From NCBI GenBank assembly GCA_949126835.1, contig OX421495.1, positions 25,010,829 to 25,074,828 of the forward strand: 64,000 bases of DNA, given 5' to 3'. The notes under the pieces were generated by a model. The model ran no database searches. It was not told the DNA's origin and worked only from the letters and a program-made list of their open reading frames with translations. A program made the translations under genes and the position numbers. Origin of the DNA: Anisus vortex (lineage: Eukaryota > Mollusca > Gastropoda > Planorbidae). Each line of letters opens with the position of its first letter. The stretch's first letter is position 1. Positions 44,792 through 54,849 of this stretch are shown piece after piece.

Positions 44792-45621
44792 GTAAATTGA
44801 TGCCATTTAGTAAGCGTATAATCAAAATTTCAAACCTTTCCATTTAGAGCTGACATCTGGACCATCGAGAATCTGAACAACACTTCCCCGCTCCCTCATA
44901 TTGAAATATTGATTCTGGTTTCAGACGAACTAAACCAACGCTTAACAGTGGGCTTAGGGCCTAAGATCTTCCTTTTTTTATGAGAACTCAGACCACCCCG
45001 GCTTGCTATTCACACCCATATTTCAAGATGAAAAGGAACCCTGCCTTGGACCTTTGAAACCAAGCTCCGAAGGTGGGTTACAGGCAAATGGATTGAGAGT
45101 TGGGACAACAGGGGCAAAGGCACCTACTCATGTTGTATTCAAGATGCCGCCACTGTGAGGATACAAATGAGTTAAGCCTTCATACTTAACCTCGTATCGT
45201 CGTGGAATGAGTCGAGTAACCCATATTTCATTGATATCTTGAGACGTTCAAAACTTCGCGCTAAGGAGGTGTAAGGGACCAAAAATATCCAGCTCTTAAA
45301 GTTGTTTTTTTAATAAAAATATATTTACAAAATATCGTCTTTTGAGTCTCCAGATCTACAGTTCCCAATTTGGTTTAGCTGCTACAGTAAGCGGGTTACA
45401 AAAAACGTAGCTTCAGTAATGGCAGAAATAATCAAGACAAATTAGTGGTTTAATGAAACAACCAAATCGCGAAAGGGTGGCTTTACTAGAAAGACGAAAC
45501 GTTTTATGAATGAGGAGACAAATGTTGAGTTGGAAACCGCTATTCTAGATTTCGACTATTTTCCGGACTTGCTCAAATTAATGCCGAAATTTTTCACTAT
45601 TTTTACCTTTCACTTTTTCAG

Positions 45622-45781
45622 ACAAGACCCAAAATGCTTTAGCTGTGGTTGTTCCTGTACTATGGTTTACCAGACAATGACTGCTTTGGTTTACAAACCA
45701 GGACAAACGAAGGAAGTGACGTTTAGTTTTGTCAGGCTACCCAGCATCTGCAGGTGCATGAATAATTTTCCAACGGGTTAA
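45622..45781 (+). CDS. Copy C, terminal exon 5 of Cys-rich domain
   Basis: Acceptor 'cactttttcag'; joined to exon 4 by AG+A (Arg). It reads RQDPKC, FSCGCSC, TMVYQTMTALVYKPGQTK, then VRLPSICRCMNN, FPTG and TAA (45779-45781). The spacing is C-x2-CxCxC-x30-CxC. Together the five exons give about 208 residues with nine cysteines in the C-terminal domain (CC-x36-C-x5-C-x2-CxCxC-x30-CxC). The C-x3-Y and PS-x-CxC features match Spatzle-like ligands; IL-17-like is an alternative. A predicted role in receptor signalling, for example immunity or development, is inference. Confidence 0.85.
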
Positions 45782-46002
45782 TAATGAGTTGTACATTTTA
45801 TTTTATTTCGGCCTTTTAACTTATTTGCAGATTAAACAAAAAAACAGTTAAGAATCTGTCTGTATTACAACAATGTACACCACTGGACCTTTCGTTGATT
45901 GTTATCAAAATGATTATACAATATTCGTATTCAAAGTGAAGAGTATTAAATAACCATGCAAATGTCATTTCACTTATATTCTTCTCTATTACTTATTACG
46001 TG
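45782..46002. other. 3' flank of copy C
   Basis: AT-rich 3'UTR-like sequence. No canonical AATAAA was found close to the stop. Confidence 0.4.
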
Positions 46003-46156
46003 ACGCCGGCTGGTCCAGCGGTTAGAACACCGGACTGTCAACCAAAAACCATCGGACAGGTCGCGGGTTCGAGGAGTTTTGGGACTAGTAGACGTAATAA
46101 TCTACTAGAGCGCACTGAGCATGCTAATAGCATGATAGAATCGCTATATAAAAACA

Positions 46157-46187
<31 letters not shown>

Positions 46188-46188
46188 G
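46003..46188 (+). mobile_element. tRNA-derived SINE with CR1-like tail
   Basis: The head contains box A-like 'tggtccagcggttag' and box B 'cgggttcgagg'. The body ends in 'atcgctatataaaaacaatt' and a (TTA)n tail. The tail resembles the 3' ends of the CR1-like LINEs here ('gcgctatata' and (ATT)n), so a CR1-like LINE may mobilise it. A second copy lies, split, at 37650-37770 and 42593-42634. Confidence 0.8.
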
Positions 46189-46860
46189 ACCTAGTTATAA
46201 AAGGCAGTGAGAAAAACGGATTTATGTAACAGAGCTTGTTGGAATGTTTAATTCATGTTTTTAAAGTGTTCACGTCTGAAACACAATTGAAACACGTAGG
46301 ATTAATAATAATGCTATAATTGATTCCAAATGTTGATTAGATAATAAAATTTAATATAATAATAATTTAGACTTTAGACCCTAGCTTCTTCATAAAAATA
46401 CTTACATTTTACAAAAAGACCTAGATGAATTATAAAAATGAGAATCTGATTGTAATATACCTATGCATTAAAAAATGCCAACCAAATCACGAATTATGTG
46501 AAATGTGAATGCTACAAAATGTAAATTCTGTTATTACTAAAATCTATAAACCTATTTGACATTTATTATAAACACGAAAAAACTAAAAGCTAAAAAAAAC
46601 CCAGTAAAAATCAGCTGCTGAAAGCTAATTCTCACACTGCTTCCAAAACTCTTTCTAACTATTTATAATTTATTACTTCTTGATATAAAAAACAAACATC
46701 AACTCAGGACTCATCTTTTGAGCAGGTGTGACGAAATTAGATCAAGAATTTCATCCTATCAGGCGATAGGATGTGACGTTAAACCACATGAAATATAACT
46801 TTTGTTTTCCAAACATAATACTGCACCTAATTACAACACGGACGTTGTAATCATATTACG
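46189..46860. other. AT-rich intergenic DNA
   Basis: Nothing recognised. Confidence 0.4.
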
Positions 46861-47051
46861 GTCATTAACAGTGCCGGATTAAAGATCCTGGGGGCCGGGG
46901 GCTAAGAACTTTTGTGGGCCGGATGTTATCAATTATTGACCATTAAAAAATTAGTTCAAAACTTTTCTTGCTTTCCTTAATACCCTGTCAGGTCTGGCGA
47001 CAGTAACGTAAACCATGTACTAAAACGTTTATTTACAATTTGCAGCACGTA

Positions 47052-47642
47052 TTAAACAACATTTACTTTTCGAGCCTTTCGGCGTGCGAAATCAATCACA
47101 ATATCATGAAAGTCAATGTCGCGCAAAATGTCAAACTCAATGCTCATCAAGCAAAGCATGTTCAATTGAACGTCTCCCATTGTGGACCTCAATGAGTTCT
47201 TCATTCTCTTCAATGTAGAAAAACTTCGTTCTCCTGTGCAGTTTGTTGTCATCATGCAGAGGAATAGTTTGAGAACCGTTTCTACATTGGGGAATGTGCT
47301 CTGCAGTCCATTCTCAACGATAGTAAGAAATAATTGTAGTTCTGGCTGACGGTTGCTGGATGATACACCCTTGGGAGATTGCTGTGAGGATTCCACTCTG
47401 AGAAATGCGGCAAAATGAAGCAATTCCTCTGCTAGAGAATCTTCAAAATCATCTGGATATTTTAGCTGAAGCCGAGAGGATGCTGACCGAATCATATCAG
47501 TGGACGCAAGCTCCAGATTCCTCAGAAATCCAAAAGTTTGGTTCAGCTCTTTGTATGCTGCCAAACGATGTACTAGGGCACTTCGAAGTTTGTCAAGTGT
47601 AAGAAGACTTGAGTTTTGAACCGATCAGAAGGATTGAACTCC
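47052..47642 (-). pseudogene. hAT transposase, C-terminal part
   Basis: The frame 47052-47564 includes LRNLELASTDMIRSAS, then FLTIVENGLQSTFPNVETVLKLF and the hallmark hAT dimerisation segment CTGERSFSTLKRMKNSLRST. It then runs MLCLMSIEFDIL to the stop. Upstream, FNPSDRFKTQVF is in another frame, so there is a 1-base shift at about 47600. This is the 3' half of the transposase whose 5' half lies at 51452-52250. Confidence 0.85.
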
Positions 47643-48775
47643 GTTTCATAATAATAATAATAATAAATGAAGCTTATATAGCGCATATCCCGCAATCAGT
47701 TCTATGCGCTTAACAATTACAGACGATGATAACAATAACAGGCAAATAATTAAAAATGTAAGTGAGCTAGGAGTCCATAAGAAACAGGTGCGTCTTGAGT
47801 CCGGTCTTGAAAATGTTAAAGTTCGAGCTTTGTCGCAACTGGATTGGCAGGGTGTTCCATGCGGAGGGGCCGGAGTAGGTAAAGGCCCGCTAACCAGCTG
47901 TCACGAGTTTTGTCCGCGGGATCGTCTAATTGAGTTTGTGCGCAGCCGATCGAAGTGGGCGTGGTTTTGTATAGATTTCCAGACAGGAAATTAGGTAATC
48001 CGGGGCAGAGTCATTGAGGCATTTATATCATAGAGATGCCAGTTTATATGAAATCCTATTTTGAATAGGGAGCCAGTGCAGAGAGTAGAGCAGAGGTGAG
48101 ATTTGGTCAGACTTCTTCTTCTTTAGGACTAGTCTGGCAGCGCAGTTTTGGACGCGTTGGAGCCCTTGAATGGAAGAGGCAGGAAGGCGGGCCAGAAGAG
48201 AGTTACAGTAGTCAAACGAGAGAAGAGGAGAGTAATGACGAGCTTGGTACAAGCTTCCGGAGTGAGGTAGCGACGGATAGTGGCAATAGATCGCAGGTGA
48301 AAAAAGCAGGTTTTAATGAGGAAGGAGATGTGGGGTTGCATGGACAGAGTGGAGTCCAGAAACATTCCGAGGCTCTTTACAGTTGGGGAGAAGGGCACAG
48401 TAGCGTCACCCAACTGGTAGTCAGTCACGCTGAGGGAAGCAAGCTTCTGTCTCGTTCCTACGAGTAGGGCTTCGGTCTTATCACTGTTGAGCTTCAACTT
48501 GCTTTCTGTCATCCAGTTCTTGATGTCCAGGAAACAACAGGTGATAGAAGCAAGGAGCTCGTCGATGTCCTCAGGCTTGGCGCTGTTTAGGAGCTGGGTG
48601 TCATCAGCGAAAAAGTGATAATTAAGGTTGTGTCGCTCGATGACGAAGGAAAGGGGTTGGTGTACAAAGTGGAAAGGACTGGGCCGAGGACGGACCCCTG
48701 TGGTACACCATAGCGGACATTTACGGGCTGGTAGGACAAAGATTCAGTAGTGACGGTCTGGGAGCGACCGTCAAT

Positions 48776-49519
48776 TTAGCTCTTGAACCAGGAGATGGCT
48801 AGATCATGAATGCCAAACGTGAAGCTGAGGCGATCGATGAGTAGGTGGTGGTCGATCGTGTCAAAGGCCGCGGACAAGTCCAATAACACAAGGGCAGAGA
48901 CGAGACCTCTGTCTGCGGCGTTCAGTAGGTCGGTGGTGATCCGCAGTAGCGCTGTCTCAGTGCTGTGATTGGGGCGGTATGCCGACTGGAACACGGGCTG
49001 TAAGGGGTTCATATACAGGTGGACGTTCAATTGCTCAAGGATGACACGCTCTAGGAGCTTGGAGAGGTAGGGGAGGTTGGATACTGGACGGTAGTTAAGG
49101 CATTCATTCACATCAAGTCCGGATTTCTTCAAGAGTGGGCGGGCGATGGCAGATTTAAAACAGTTAGGAACGATGCCTGTGGAGAGGGAGGTGTTTATGG
49201 TATCGGTGATGAACGGCAGGAGCTTGTCCAAGCACTGGGTGAACAGAAAGCCTGGCAGAGGGCCAAGCTCGCAGGTCTTGATGGGAGACTTCATAATGAT
49301 GCGCTTAACATGGTCGATGATGACATGTTGAAAGCAGGTGAGAGGGGAGCCAGAGAAGGCGGGAGAGGGTGGGGATGGGCGATAGGCATCATGATCCAGA
49401 GAACTACGCAGATTCTCTATCTTCTCCTTAAAGTACTCTGAGAAGAGTTCTGGTAGGTCCACGGGTGGGTGTGTGGTGGGTAGGGGTGAGGAGGGTGAGG
49501 AGCCGAGGAGGGTGGACAT
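48776..49519 (-). pseudogene. CR1-like reverse transcriptase, N-terminal half
   Basis: A 247-codon frame spanning RT motifs 1-2 and A: ARPLLKKSGLDVNE, YRPVSNLPYLSKLLERVILE, FQSAYRPNHSTETALL and LVLLDLSAAFDTIDHHLL. It stops at SWFKS. The catalytic FADD box and thumb are in other frames downstream (48590-48129), so the protein is broken. The region upstream is separated from its linker by a solo-LTR-like insertion. Confidence 0.85.
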
Positions 49520-49566
49520 TATAGAGAATAGCTCCTTGGACGACGAGGCTTGCGTAATGCGGTTGT

Positions 49567-50910
49567 TGTCAGGATGTGTTTACGATTAGGACATCAACCT
49601 GGCAGAAGTTGGGCGATGAGAGGGGTGCGGAGTTGTAGGTGAGTGGGGTAGTAGTGGCAGGTCGTCGTGGGGTATGAATTACCGTGACTGGAATCGCCCT
49701 GGAATAATTATTATTTCTCTCTTGGCTCGTTAGATATTATGACGGACACAACAGATAGTTCTAAGTAGGCAAATAAATCGTTGGTTAAGTTCAGGTGTTT
49801 ATTATCATTTCAATTCTTCACTCAATGGCAAGATACATATATGAATTTGCACAGGCTTCAGTTAACACTCAACACATGGTACTGCTAGGTTGTCCAACAT
49901 TAGGTAAACGTAGCTGTGTTCATGAAAATACTTATACTGACAAAATATCTATCTATACACATGCAGGCGGTATATCCTATGGAACGAACTGAATAAGTGG
50001 AGGCTAGAATCGAACAACCTTCTCCACCTAACGCTTGAGCCGAAGTGCCCTAAAACTAGTTAAGTGCGCTTTCGTGAATTTCAGTCACGTGATCAGTGGT
50101 CAATTTGATTGGATAGCTACATTAGTTTAGAATTACATATGTTCTGGTTGGCTGGTTTGAAATATACTTGCATAAAGGATTGACTATTGGGGGGGGGGGA
50201 ATTAGGAGTGGGTGTAGCTGAATTAGTACCGCCGACTTTTGCGGGGTGGGGCCCAGGGGAAAAGGGGGGGGGTGGGTAGACGTATACGGAGATACAAAGG
50301 ATAAGATAATGACTTATCTCCCTTGATGTACCTGTGTCTATTGGTTCTGGTCTAGCGCAGCCCGAGGCGCTTACGTATGTGCGAGACGCTTCGCTCCAGA
50401 TGTCACTACGACGAGTGGGCTTGACCACGGGCGCTGAGTAGGGGACGAAGAGGGGAGATAATGAAAAAGGGGTAGAAGTGGGTGGGGGGTGTCTACAGGT
50501 GGGTGGGGGTTTTACGTGTATGCTGAGTTTAGCAAAATAAATTAGTAGTTACTATCAAAATACAACATGAATCATAATTGACAGCATAATAGAATATATA
50601 TATACATACATTAAAGAATACACACATCATTCATTCACGGTTTTAGTACCAGTTTGGGCGTATTGATTAGCAAACTCTGAATTGGGACTAAAAGAGTGTA
50701 GAGAGGGTTAAAGAACAGGTGAAGAAGGAGAGTGCTGGAGGATTTCACTTGCGTAAGAAGAGGGGAAGAGGTAATGGCGTCCCCTACTCTCTTCTTTCTA
50801 ACCTAGACTTTGCGCTAATCTAAGGTTCGCTTGCTATGCTTGGGTCTGTCTATGTATGCTATCTGACTGAGGGTGCTAATAAGGTTACGGTTCAGTCCAG
50901 AATCGTGACA
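49567..50910. mobile_element. Solo-LTR-like insertion, 5-bp TSD
   Basis: The 1344-bp segment begins TGTCAGG and ends CGTGACA (TGTCA...TGACA ends), flanked by GTTGT on both sides (49562-49566 and 50911-50915). Removing it rejoins the linker of the CR1-like LINE (HYHNCHDSG and DNNRI-type residues). The interior is non-coding with G-rich runs at 50170-50275. The features match a solo LTR of a Gypsy-type element, but no internal gag-pol is present to confirm it. Confidence 0.65.
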
Positions 50911-51451
50911 GTTGTGGTAGTGCTGGACCTTGGCGGCGGTGATGGCTTCCTTGACGCGGAGCCGCATGTCCCTGAAGATCTGGCGGTGGATCTCGAGGCC
51001 GGAGAATCGCCAAGTGCGCTAGGCCCGTCGTCGTTCGTGCTTGGCGGTTTTGACGTCGTCGGAAAACCAAGGAGCTGGCGGTCGCTCAGAAACTGCACAC
51101 AAAGATGGCGGGGCGTGCTTGTCGAGAAGCTGGCGTAGAGTCAGGTCGAAAAAGGAAGCGTGGTCAGAAGAGGGGTCGAGCTGAGCCAGCAGCAGGGGCA
51201 GCCTCGTTGCCAAAGGTGTGAGTATCTATGGCTCGCAGAGTACGGCGGGTGACAATCTTGCATTTCTACAACGGTCTGGTGATATTGACAATGAAGCAGA
51301 TGGCAGAATGGTCAGAGACAAGAAGGTCGCTGGCGACTAGGCTGGAGACGAGGTTGTTAGAGGATCTGGTGATGATCCAGTCTAGAATATGACCACAAGA
51401 ATGGGTGGGGAACGGGACGACCTCAGCGTCGCCCTCATCAAACTGTTTCAT

Positions 51452-52250
51452 CCGTTTTCGTTTCCTTACACTGTCTTCTCTGTAAGAAGAATTATCACTA
51501 TGGAGTTTTCCTCGCAGTTCATAAGTTCCAAAGTCATTCCGCTGATGGTCAATAAATTCAATTAGTGATTTGTAGAGTTGCACAACTGTATTGAGATCCA
51601 TCTTCGAGTCTTGTAAAGTACAACTGGTGGCGTTAATTCGGTCCAGGAACACATACCAAAATTCAGCCATAATCCCAGTTTCCAAATAGCTCATTGTTTT
51701 GGACAATGAGTCAGCCTGGAGCCTGGCATTTTGAGGTTGGTTGTCATCGTTAGAAAGATTATCGAGAAGTTGTTTAATTTTTGTGTAACCTTTCACATAA
51801 GCCTTCGTAGCGTCGACGTGCACATACCACCGTGTGTCACTTAGCCGCTTGATAACAGACAACTGAAGTGGACGAAGCAGTTCAATAAGTTGGGCCAAAC
51901 TATGAGTTGATCTTGAGTGAAAAACATACAACTGTTGCATTGGTTAAAAAAAAGGGACGCTCTCCAAGCAACTATCCACCGCGCATTGACCAACCAGATT
52001 GAGTGAGTGAGCAGCACAGGGAATAAACGACGCCAGTGGACAAAACTGAGAAAAAATGGGCCTGCATTCCATTGTATATGCCGGACATGTTTGATGCATT
52101 GTCATATATTTATCCTCTGCAGTTTTTAACATCAATGTCATTTTCTTCCAGGAATGTCAGCAGACTTTCCGCCAAATATTTGCCTGTGTGACTGTTGCCT
52201 TCTGTGTTTATGAATCGAAGAAAACTAGACCTAGACCCGCACTTTCAATT
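51452..52250 (-). pseudogene. hAT transposase, central part (ZMYM/hAT type)
   Basis: The minus-strand frame reads LAESLLTFLEENDIDVKNCRG, a stop, then IYDNASNMSGIY-like sequence, FIPCAAHSLNLVGQCAVDSC and, in a shifted frame, LQLSVIKRLSDTRWYVHVDATK and LDNLSNDDNQPQNARLQA. The 'PC-AHsLNLv' and 'TRW' motifs are characteristic of this hAT class. Frameshift and stop codons are evident. The C-terminal part is at 47052-47642. Confidence 0.85.
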
Positions 52251-52569
52251 TCGCACAAAAAACTAATTAAATGGTCAATTTTCGTAATTTAAACAGCGAA
52301 ATTTAATTTAACTATTCAGCTAATAAATAAATATTCTGCCCGAGCCTACGAAAGGTCAAATCCTTTTATTCTGATCTTTAATGATATAAAAATTGGGCCG
52401 GTAGGGAAGCTGGGGCGGGGGAAGCTGTGGCCGGGGGCTGGAGCCCCCACAGCCCCCTCGTTAATCCGGCACTGGTCATTAATGAGATTGTGATCATACG
52501 CTAAGTTTTTTTTATGCTTTTCATCTTTATATTATTTTTTTTTTAAAATAAAGCATACTTAATTTTATA

Positions 52570-52900
52570 TCATTAGTCCATCATTAACGTGTCATCATTG
52601 ACGTGTGTGTGCGTCCTTCAGTGTTAGTCCATCATTAAACGTGTCATCATTGACGTGTGTGTGTGTGTCCTTCAGTGTTAGTCCATCATTAAACGTGTCA
52701 TCATTGACGTGTGTGTGTGTGTCCTTCAGTGTTAGTCCATCATTAAACGTGTCAACATTGACGTGTATGTGTGTCCGTCAGTGTTAGTCCATCATTAAAC
52801 GTGTCAACATTGACGTGTATGTGTGTCCGTCAGTGTTAGTCCATCATTAAACGTGTCATACTTGACGTTTATCCTTCAGTGTTAGTTAAAGGTGAAACGT
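52570..52900 (+). repeat. Minisatellite upstream of copy D, about 50-55-bp unit
   Basis: About six copies of 'gttagtccatcattaaacgt' followed by 'gtcatcattgacgtg', a (TG)n run and 'tccttcagt'. It lies 350-500 bp before the 5'UTR exon of copy D. A region of related 'acgtgg' and 'ttcagt' repeats occupies the same place in copy B (about 8600-8720). Confidence 0.9.
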
Positions 52901-53060
52901 GTCATCATTGACGTGTACCCTTCAGTGAAATCCGAGGCCAATCCTTTCCGGAACTTCCGATGATCCATTTAGCCACATATCTTTAACATATATCTCATTT
53001 TAATGGCTTTTTCTTTCTATGTTTACTTAGATAATATAAAGGAAAAAAAAACACATTTAA
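52901..53060 (+). promoter_or_regulatory. Upstream region of copy D conserved with copy B
   Basis: 'tcagtgaaatccgagg', 'caatcctt' and 'catatctttaacatatatct' align with 8690-8800. The conservation outside exons points to shared promoter sequence. It has not been tested. Confidence 0.4.
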
Positions 53061-53235
53061 AATGTCACCACCCCACAAACTGGCAAATGAGTTATTAGCG
53101 GATTTAGGTGTTGATGTGGAGGACCTCATTACCGCAATCGTGGCTACTTAAGCAGGGCACGTTATAATTCGTCGCATAAACAGTTTTATTTTAGGATTTT
53201 ATATTTCCTATATCACCTTTATAATTTCATAGAAG
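53061..53235 (+). other. Candidate 5'UTR exon of copy D with short ORF
   Basis: This corresponds to 8838-9002 of copy B and ends at donor aag|GTAGGTG. It contains a 29-codon ORF (53062-53151) beginning MSPPHKLANELLADLGVDVE and ending in TAA. In copy B the same region is shifted in frame and lacks this ORF. It is probably UTR with an upstream ORF, but a small coding exon cannot be excluded. Confidence 0.5.
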
Positions 53236-53382
53236 GTAGGTGGTTATATTATTTTATGTTTCTGTAATCTAGTATTCATCTGTTTTATTTCTTCTCTCGA
53301 TTATGGTAAAATCAAGTGTACAAATTAACAAGCTATACATTAGAATTTACCTGTTAATAACATTATTTCTGTTTCCTTACAG

Positions 53383-53441
53383 ATCATGTCTTTCTACCTT
53401 CTACCTGTAATCTTACTTTTCTTTACCAAGCCAATGATTTG
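53383..53441 (+). CDS. Copy D, exon 1: signal peptide
   Basis: Acceptor 'tttccttacag', then ATC ATG (start at 53386). It encodes MSFYLLPVILLFFTKPMI plus two bases, ending at donor GTGAGT (phase 2). It is highly similar to copy B exon 1. It joins 54567 by TG+C (Cys), then DSHKYDRG. Its first intron is only 1.1 kb, free of transposons, unlike B and C. Confidence 0.85.
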
Positions 53442-54566
53442 GTGAGTTTTTTTTTTACAAGTTAAAGACAATTTATAGTACGTATGAAACATTTAGTATT
53501 GAAGAAGTCTTACTGGCCTTTCATCTCAAATGTTTAGAAAACTATTTTTAGTATACTAGCGTTCTATATCACATGGGACTGATCATCCATAAATGAAAAC
53601 AATAAGGTACAACAGGGGAAGGAGATAGCACGGTAAATTTACCATGTTTCCTGTGATCAGATACTGAATATGGGTAAAACTTATATATATATATATATAT
53701 TATCATTCTACTTGTCTATTCCTACCCGAATCTTTGATCGGGTAAAATATTAAACAGCCCCTAAAAACTTGTTTTTTTTTATAAATTCTTTATAGCTTTC
53801 CGATGTTGTTTCCCTTTGTCACTTACATTGTAAGAACCGTCGGTTTGGTGTATGTGGTTGAACATTATTAGAATGTGTTGCCCATGCTTTCAGACTTTTA
53901 CATCTATGTGCCAAGTTTCAGCTTGACAGGATGACGAGAAGTGGGTCAATCAAAGGTCGTCAGAAACTAAGTTTTGAGATTTAATTAAAACACTCTTAAA
54001 AACAAAGTATTTCGTAAAATAATAATAGTATTAAATATTAAAAGGAAATTTGTTTTACTAGTGTGCAATGCACAAAACGAGTGTGTTATATTATTTTTAA
54101 AAATTCTAAAATGTTACATACATTAATTGGTATACAGTCAACACATACATTTAAATCAATCACAATCATACATTTTAAAGTGAACTACACCGTAAGAAAT
54201 AAAAAAAGGTTGGCTTATACGGAAATAATATATTAAGTAAGGGAAATAATTGAAATAAATGTCTAAAATTACCGGCCTTTGCATTGACTTTTCCCAAAAT
54301 GTAGGTGGCCATCTCATGCCATAACTAATATATTAGTGTCATAATTTATGATTCATCAGTTAGTGAATGTAATATACCAATAAAAAAACAACTATATTAT
54401 CCATCCCTTCCGTGTGGAAAATGCGATTATTCACACACATACAAATGTTTTTTTATCGTGCATGAGCTTTTCATTAAAACTTATTTTTTTGTTTATTTTT
54501 TACGCAAATAAAATAATCAAAGCTGTCAGCTCTAAAAATAAGTTCAATATCTTCGTCACATTTTAG
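53442..54566 (+). other. Intron 1 of copy D
   Basis: AT-rich, with a short (TA)n at about 53683-53700. No exon or element was recognised. Confidence 0.5.
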
Positions 54567-54714
54567 CGATTCTCATAAATATGATCGAGGAAGACGCCCG
54601 AGAACCACGCCGAATCAACCAACTATTTCTCCGAGCGAAGAGATAGATTTACTGACCAAGTATCCTGGTCTTTTCAGAACATTGGAAGAGCTACCCGATT
54701 TCAATCCAGTCGGT
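54567..54714 (+). CDS. Copy D, exon 2: pro-region, alternative donors
   Basis: Acceptor 'cgtcacattttag'; the frame reads DSHKYDRGRRPRTTPNQPT, then SPSEEIDLLTKYPGLFRTLE, ELPDFNPVG, and donor GTAAGC (phase 0). A near-copy of the exon end lies immediately downstream, with an in-frame second donor GTAAGT at 54763, so the exon may be 48 bp longer. RGRRPR is a possible basic cleavage site. Exons 3-5 must lie beyond the right edge of the window, past the minisatellite. Confidence 0.8.
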
Positions 54715-54849
54715 GTAAGCTATATACAATCCATGGAAGAGTACAAATACAATCCATCAGGTGTAAGTAACATAAAACCCATGTTGGGAGACAGAAACGG
54801 CGTGTCTGGCTTGTATATTTGTGTCTGGTTTGCACACATATATCTTGTT

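Larger units (their letters stand above)
47650..51444 (-). mobile_element. CR1-like LINE, 5'-truncated, in the hAT element
   Basis: It is flanked by the 7-bp duplication gtttcat (47643-47649 and 51445-51451). The 3' end is at the left, with an (ATT)n tail at 47650-47668 and 'gcgctatataagcttc'-type terminus. Reading on the minus strand: end of the endonuclease (PTHSCGHILDWIITR, VSDHSAI), linker, RT (49519-48776: LNYRPVSNLPYLSKLLERVI, ALVLLDLSAAFDTIDH), FADD box at about 48600, and 3' end (LNSDKTEALLVG, LGMFLDSTLSM, CNSLLARLPASSIQGLQRVQNCAARL). Several frameshifts and stops are present. The 5' end is truncated within the endonuclease. Confidence 0.9.
46869..52474 (-). mobile_element. hAT element with ZMYM-like transposase (5.6 kb, nested insertions)
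   Basis: The ends 'cagtgccggattaa' and 'ttaatccggcactg' are inverted repeats, and the flanks are a perfect 8-bp duplication, gtcattaa (46861-46868 and 52475-52482). The transposase reads on the minus strand in two parts separated by a CR1-like LINE (47650-51444). Removing that insertion leaves a roughly 1.8-kb element. Stops and frameshifts, plus loss of the N-terminal half, show it is inactive. Confidence 0.9.

Noticed and set aside
45622..45781. IL-17 family assignment for the terminal Cys-rich exon
   Set aside because: Not excluded, but the E-x-C, C-x3-Y and PS-x-CxC spacing fits Spatzle-like ligands better by eye, and the usual IL-17 Trp and Arg-Pro landmarks are not seen. A profile search is needed.
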